64,000 bases of DNA from an uncultured Lachnospiraceae bacterium (GTDB taxonomy: Bacteria; Bacillota; Clostridia; Lachnospirales; Lachnospiraceae). Position 1 is the first letter of the stretch; each line of letters opens with the position of its first letter. Below are positions 60,161-64,000 of the stretch, one piece after another. The position numbers and the translations under genes were made by a program. The stretch spans positions 1 through 64,000 of the forward strand of contig CAJUIP010000019.1 of assembly GCA_910586315.1 (NCBI GenBank), read 5' to 3'. The notes under the pieces were generated by a model. It had not been told where the DNA came from and made no database searches. It saw only the letters and a program-made list of their open reading frames with translations.

Positions 60161-61217
60161 TTATTTTTTCCAAAATCGCGTCGCCCACCTGTGAGGTGGA
60201 GGAGGTTCCAAAAAGATCCGGCGTCAGGCATCTGCCATCCTCCAGTACTGCCTCGATGGCGTCTAACACCTTCTTTCCCCAGTCCTCATGGCCAAAGGAA
60301 TCCAGCATCTGGGACGCTGCCCATACGGATGCCATGGGATTTGCGATTCCCTTTCCGGCAATGTCAGGCGCTGAACCGTGAATGGGCTCAAACATGGACG
60401 GATACTTCCGCTCCGGATTCAGGTTCGCTCCGGCAGCCAGACCCATTCCGCCGGAAATGGCCGCCCCCAGATCAGTCAGAATATCTCCGAATAAGTTGCT
60501 GGTCACCACCACTTCGAAGCGCCCGGGATCTTTCACCATAAACATGCTGGCGGCATCCACCAGATAAGAATGTGTTTCCACATCCGGATACTCCCCTCCG
60601 ACCTCTTTAAAAATCTGGTCCCAGAAAACCATGGAATAGTTGAGGGCATTTCCCTTACTGATGCTGGTCAGACTGCGTTTTTCCTTTCTTGCGGTCTCAT
60701 AGGCGTAGCGGATAATCCTCTCGCATCCCACTCTGGAAAAAACGCCGTCCTGAATGACTACCTCATTGGGCTTGTTTTTAAACAGCCAGCTTCCGCTTCC
60801 GGCATATTCGCCCTCGCTGTTTTCCCGGATAAAGGTCATATTGATATCTTCCCGGGCCACATCCTTTAAGGGGCAGGGGGCGCCCTTCAAAAGCTTCACC
60901 GGACGCAGATTCACATACTGGTCAAAATTTTTACGAATTGTCAGCAAAAGATCCCAGAGAGAAATATGATCCGGCACTCCGGGATACCCCACCGCTCCCA
61001 GATAAATGGCATCATATTCCTTTAAAATTTCGATTCCGTCTTCCGGCATCATCCGGCCGTTTTTCAGATAATATTCACAGCCCCAGGGAAACCAGGTATC
61101 TTCAAACTGAAACCGGCCGGAAAGCTCCGATACCCGCTTTAACACCTTCATTCCCTCACGAAGCACCTCAGGTCCTACGCCGTCTCCGGGAATCACCGCG
61201 ATTTTGTATGTATCCAT
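60153..61217 (-). CDS. tartrate dehydrogenase / D-malate dehydrogenase-type beta-decarboxylating dehydrogenase
   Basis: The 354-residue enzyme belongs to the isopropylmalate/isocitrate dehydrogenase superfamily: AVIPGDGVGPEVLREGMKVL, LRPVKLLKG, FIRENSEGEYAGSGSW, KGNALNYSMVFWD, VTSNLFGDILTDLGAAISGG and EPIHGSAPDIAGKGIANP. The pattern RENSEGEY with the preceding residues fits D-malate/tartrate dehydrogenases better than LeuB. It should oxidise and decarboxylate D-malate or tartrate with NAD+. trmO follows and overlaps, an unusual pairing. Confidence 0.9.
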   Translation of the reverse strand: MDTYKIAVIPGDGVGPEVLREGMKVLKRVSELSGRFQFEDTWFPWGCEYYLKNGRMMPEDGIEILKEYDAIYLGAVGYPGVPDHISLWDLLLTIRKNFDQYVNLRPVKLLKGAPCPLKDVAREDINMTFIRENSEGEYAGSGSWLFKNKPNEVVIQDGVFSRVGCERIIRYAYETARKEKRSLTSISKGNALNYSMVFWDQIFKEVGGEYPDVETHSYLVDAASMFMVKDPGRFEVVVTSNLFGDILTDLGAAISGGMGLAAGANLNPERKYPSMFEPIHGSAPDIAGKGIANPMASVWAASQMLDSFGHEDWGKKVLDAIEAVLEDGRCLTPDLFGTSSTSQVGDAILEKING

Positions 61218-61439
61218 CCTTCACTCCTCCATTTTTGGTTTTCGAACTCTTTTGTACTCCTGCAGTTTGTTTTGTACCCCCACAATTTTTTCGCACCTTC
61301 ACAGTTACCGATATATCCGCGGCCGCCGTGCCGTTGGAACTCCCCCATTCAATCCCTTTCTGTTTCAGTAAGGACGTTTTTTTAAAGTACAGCGGGAAAG
61401 CAGACCAGCGAAACGTGAGGTTAATGAAACCGGCTTGTA

Positions 61440-62174
61440 CTAATTTTCTTTTATATGATACAGCGACCAGGCACGGATGTTGATCGTCTCCACCGCCAGA
61501 CCGCAGTATTCACAGAATTTAGCTCCCAGATTCCTTAAGGGCGCTCCGCAGTTGGGACAATTCACTCCGATCACTTTCATCGTTTCCGGAAGCTTTTCCA
61601 CATCCTGAACATACACCCACTCCATGTCATAACGGGTCTGTTTCTTTTTAAGCTCCGGCTCCTCTTCCCCTTTTTCCCATCTGGCATATCGGTACTCCAC
61701 TGCCGACTGAAATACCACGGTACAGCATCCGGCTCCTTTTTCGTATCTGGAAATCGCAGACTGATGAATCCTTATATTTTGAAATTTAACCCGGACTCCC
61801 TGCCTCTTATCATCCTCAATCCGCAGGCGGATCTGATCTCTCAAATCTGGAGACGCGTTTTTTAAACAGGCCATGTCCTGGCTTTCCACAGCGGCAAGGG
61901 CCTCTTTTAGCTGATTCTCCGATTTCTGCCGGAATTCCTCATAAGAAAACTCCGGAAAATCCCTGATAATTCTCGGAAGACAAAGCCTTGTCATCGCCGA
62001 TACGGATTTAGGCCTTTCTTCCGCCAGCTCCCCCTGTTTTTTTATTCCCTCGATCAGAGAATCCGTTCCAAAGGCCGCCCTGGAAATCCGCCTCAGCTTC
62101 CACCGAATATAAAACACACCAATTCCGGCTCCCGTCATCAGAACCAAAAGACCAGTTAAAATACCTTCTTTCAT
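61440..62174 (-). CDS. Tim44-like domain protein with zinc ribbon
   Basis: An N-terminal hydrophobic segment (about 5-23) anchors the 244-residue protein. The middle part (about 60-190) is Tim44-like (LRDQIRLRIEDDKRQGVRVK, YDMEWVYVQD), and the C-terminus has a zinc ribbon CPNCGAP ... KFCEYCG. It resembles Tim44-domain proteins of Firmicutes, which are not studied. Its ATG overlaps the patatin stop (ATGA), so the two are translated together. Confidence 0.75.
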   Translation of the reverse strand: MKEGILTGLLVLMTGAGIGVFYIRWKLRRISRAAFGTDSLIEGIKKQGELAEERPKSVSAMTRLCLPRIIRDFPEFSYEEFRQKSENQLKEALAAVESQDMACLKNASPDLRDQIRLRIEDDKRQGVRVKFQNIRIHQSAISRYEKGAGCCTVVFQSAVEYRYARWEKGEEEPELKKKQTRYDMEWVYVQDVEKLPETMKVIGVNCPNCGAPLRNLGAKFCEYCGLAVETINIRAWSLYHIKEN

Positions 62175-63055
62175 AAGATATCCTCCAAACCGGTCTCAAG
62201 CCAGGAAACCAGGCTTTCCATACAGCCTTTGGCATCCTGGTATCCGTTTTCATATGTTCCGATAATCTCGTCTCCATTGTGGGACATTCGCCCGATGGTC
62301 AGAGCCTTTGACGGGCGGATTACAAAAATTTTTCCCGCCGCCTCCAGCCGCTCAATCTCTTTTAACTCCTCATTGTATACCTTTGGGCGATTTTCCAGAG
62401 CTTTTGCAAACTCCGGATACTTTCGGAAAAACCGCCTGGCCATGGCGGAACGGCTCTCTTTTTTCACATAGCCCTTTTCTCTGGTGAGGACCACCACATT
62501 CCTCTTAAAGCCCATGTCCATAAAGGCCCTTACGGGGATACTGTCGGCACAACCGCCGTCCAGAAGCTTTTTTCCATCCGCCTCCACGATCTTTGACACA
62601 TAAGGAAGAGAAGCCGAAGCCCGCATGCAGTCAATCTGGGTCCTCATATCCTCAATTTTAATATATTCTGCTTTTCCGGTTTCCACATTCGTACAAGTTA
62701 CGTAAAACTCTGTCTGGGATTTTTGAAAAGCATCATAATCGTAAGGATCCAGTACCTCCGGCAGATCATGGTAACAAAATTTCTCATCCACCAGATTTCC
62801 GGTGCGGAAAAAATTCCAGTAGCTCATAAACCGCTTATCCCTGTAATATTTTTTATAATAGCGGATGCTTCTTCCTTTCTGCCCGGAAACAAAAGAGCAC
62901 CCATGGATGGCTCCGGCGGAAACACCAATCACACCGTCAAAGGTAATCTGACTCTCCATGAATGCATCTAGGACCCCAGCCGTATAAATACCGCGCATGC
63001 CGCCGCCTTCCAGCACCAGACCTGTCTTTTCTCCGTTTTCCATGCTGCTTTCCAT
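62171..63055 (-). CDS. patatin-like phospholipase
   Basis: The 294-residue protein has the oxyanion hole LEGGGMRGIYTAG, the serine motif GVSAG and the Asp of LLDGGCADSIPV, which complete the Ser-Asp dyad of patatin-type phospholipases. It resembles the YqhO-like group. Substrate lipids are unknown. GGAGG lies 5 bases before the ATG at 63055; the frame extends to a GTG at 63067 that overlaps that site. It should act in the cytoplasm or at the membrane with the downstream Tim44-like protein. Confidence 0.93.
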   Translation of the reverse strand: MESSMENGEKTGLVLEGGGMRGIYTAGVLDAFMESQITFDGVIGVSAGAIHGCSFVSGQKGRSIRYYKKYYRDKRFMSYWNFFRTGNLVDEKFCYHDLPEVLDPYDYDAFQKSQTEFYVTCTNVETGKAEYIKIEDMRTQIDCMRASASLPYVSKIVEADGKKLLDGGCADSIPVRAFMDMGFKRNVVVLTREKGYVKKESRSAMARRFFRKYPEFAKALENRPKVYNEELKEIERLEAAGKIFVIRPSKALTIGRMSHNGDEIIGTYENGYQDAKGCMESLVSWLETGLEDIL

Positions 63056-63218
63056 GCTGTCCTCCACTCCTCTACCAGTCTGATTCCCATATATCCACTG
63101 ATTTCCATATGTTTATTATTCTATCTCATTATCTCCTTCAAGTCAAGAAACCAGAAAGCACCTCTTGTCCGTTTCCCGCATATTATACAGCATATCGAAT
63201 ATCTAAAGGAGTTACCCC

Positions 63219-63422
63219 ATGCCAAATACTTTTAATCATGCATTCCAAAACAATCCCATACAAGAACAGCAAAACCGCCGCCCCTGGGGCTGCCCTCCAT
63301 GTCCTCCATGCCCTCCCCAGCGCTGCCCTCCATGTCCTCCCCAGCGCTGCCCTGGCAACCCCTGGGGCAACAGACCCGGGAATAACTGGAACAATCCAGG
63401 CAGCAACTGGCCCTGGAGATAG
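63219..63422 (+). CDS. small Cys/Pro-rich protein, spore-coat-like
   Basis: The 67-residue protein has an N-terminal Asn/Gln-rich part, a CPPCPPCPPQRC cluster of cysteine-proline repeats with two internal near-duplicates, and a Gly/Asn/Trp-rich tail (NPWGNRPGNNWNNPG). AAAGGAG lies 7 bases before the ATG, so it is probably expressed. Small proteins of this composition are often spore coat or exosporium proteins, whose cysteines form disulphide cross-links. No homologue can be named. Confidence 0.65.
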   Translation: MPNTFNHAFQNNPIQEQQNRRPWGCPPCPPCPPQRCPPCPPQRCPGNPWGNRPGNNWNNPGSNWPWR

Positions 63423-63464
63423 ATCCGGCCCTTTCTCTGCATAACAGTTCTCAATGTCCTGATG

Positions 63465-64000
63465 TCAACACATTGCCGCTGCATGGATTCCTGCAATTGC
63501 ACCGTCTGCAGCGGCAGTGGCTACCTGTCTCACCTTTTTCACCCGGATATCTCCTGCTGCAAATACTCCCGGAATTTCTGTCTGCATGGAATCATCAACC
63601 GGAATATATCCTTCGTCCAGTTTTAATTCTGTGTACATTTGTGTGTTTGGAATGATACCAGCATATACAAACACCCCGCATTCCGCATCTTTTACTATCT
63701 GCTTCTTTCCGCTTTTGTTATCGGTTAATTCCAGTTCCTCCACGGATTCCTTTCCATACACGGCAGTAAGACTTACATGCGGCATAATCTCGATATTATT
63801 ATGGGAAGCGATCTTATCTTTAAATTCCTGTATGCAAACAAGTTCCTCTTCCACACAGACAATGATCACCTTACGCGCTGTTTGAGCCAGGTAAAGAGCT
63901 TCCTTTACCGCTCCATCAGCTCCGCCGATGACATAAACGTTCCTGCCCTTATAAGCCAAACCATCTTTCGGCGCATTCAACCTGACCCCTTTTAAGTTTT
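63465..64000 (-). CDS. thioredoxin-reductase-like flavoprotein, 5' end outside the window, CxxC lost
   Basis: The frame is open to the window end; only the C-terminal part is seen. GRNVYVIGGADGAVKEALYL is the NADPH-binding region and EIPGVFAAGDIRVKKVRQVA the FAD-binding tail. In TrxB the block GVsyCATCDG precedes; here the aligned residues are GVRLNAPKDG, so both active-site cysteines are absent (C-A-T-C becomes N-A-P-K). It therefore cannot reduce thioredoxin by the usual dithiol route. It may be an NAD(P)H-dependent flavoprotein of other function. Confidence 0.8.
   Translation of the reverse strand, partial: NLKGVRLNAPKDGLAYKGRNVYVIGGADGAVKEALYLAQTARKVIIVCVEEELVCIQEFKDKIASHNNIEIMPHVSLTAVYGKESVEELELTDNKSGKKQIVKDAECGVFVYAGIIPNTQMYTELKLDEGYIPVDDSMQTEIPGVFAAGDIRVKKVRQVATAAADGAIAGIHAAAMC

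Overview
The window looks like a chromosomal segment of an anaerobic, endospore-forming Clostridia, most likely a Lachnospiraceae gut commensal. This rests on a cotJABC spore-coat operon, a stand-alone Spo0A DNA-binding domain, a SpoIID-like protein, a PdaA-like deacetylase, a CdaA/CdaR pair and many families typical of that group (DUF6465, DUF1576, DUF5722, Gx transporter). No rRNA, CRISPR array, prophage or intact transposase was seen. Most genes lie on the minus strand.

Region 1 (1-4300): a VOC-fold protein, decayed DNA with a ParB-like fragment, a two-gene unit of a radical SAM enzyme and a membrane-anchored phosphoribosyltransferase (promoter with an extended -10 inside a perfect palindrome), then cotJABC. 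Region 2 (4376-13779): an AT-richer polysaccharide block with three GT2 and one GT4 glycosyltransferases, an ABC exporter, a polysaccharide pyruvyltransferase, an FrhB-like iron-sulfur protein, a DUF1919 protein, and a GT4 gene ruined by a large internal deletion.

Region 3 (13849-28857) is the centrepiece: a Gram-positive pel-type exopolysaccharide operon starting at a near-consensus promoter (TTGACA-17-TATATT, 28829-28857). Its order is an SDR-PelD fusion with an RxxD c-di-GMP I-site, a PelE-like protein, a DUF2194 protein, PelF, PelG, a DUF4874/DUF4832 lipoprotein, a CotH-family kinase, a VTC polyphosphate-polymerase-type protein, DUF4956 and a large GT-C-like membrane protein. The downstream glycosyltransferase block continues in the same direction, so the two may form one surface-polymer locus. 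Just upstream sit an AP2/zinc-ribbon DNA-binding protein and an XRE repressor with a long structured leader. The leader and the AP2 gene start share CATGACATAAT half-sites.

Region 4 (30400-43900): a secreted CAP protein with Cys/Pro repeats, the orphan Spo0A-C protein, a SpoIID-like protein, tRNA-Ala(GGC) and tRNA-Gly(CCC), an AI-2E-type exporter, an aminotransferase, a Wzy-like protein, HPr, CdaR and CdaA with two membrane proteins, class II GalT and a Gx transporter. Region 5 (43881-64000): housekeeping and envelope genes (ApbE, HD hydrolase, D,D-carboxypeptidase, RsmF-like methylase with an 18-bp tandem repeat, HerA-like ATPase, DUF5722, CPBP protease, PdaA-like deacetylase, KdpDE-like two-component system, DUF1576, TrmO, tartrate/D-malate dehydrogenase, patatin). 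Two 162-bp inverted MITE-like repeats bracket two genes, a deleted third copy lies at 57.8 kb, and a second repeat family flanks the CPBP gene. The window ends inside a thioredoxin-reductase-like gene whose CxxC has become N-A-P-K.

All functions are assigned by reading motifs in the translated sequence. No database search was possible. Start codons were moved where a Shine-Dalgarno sequence favoured an internal start.
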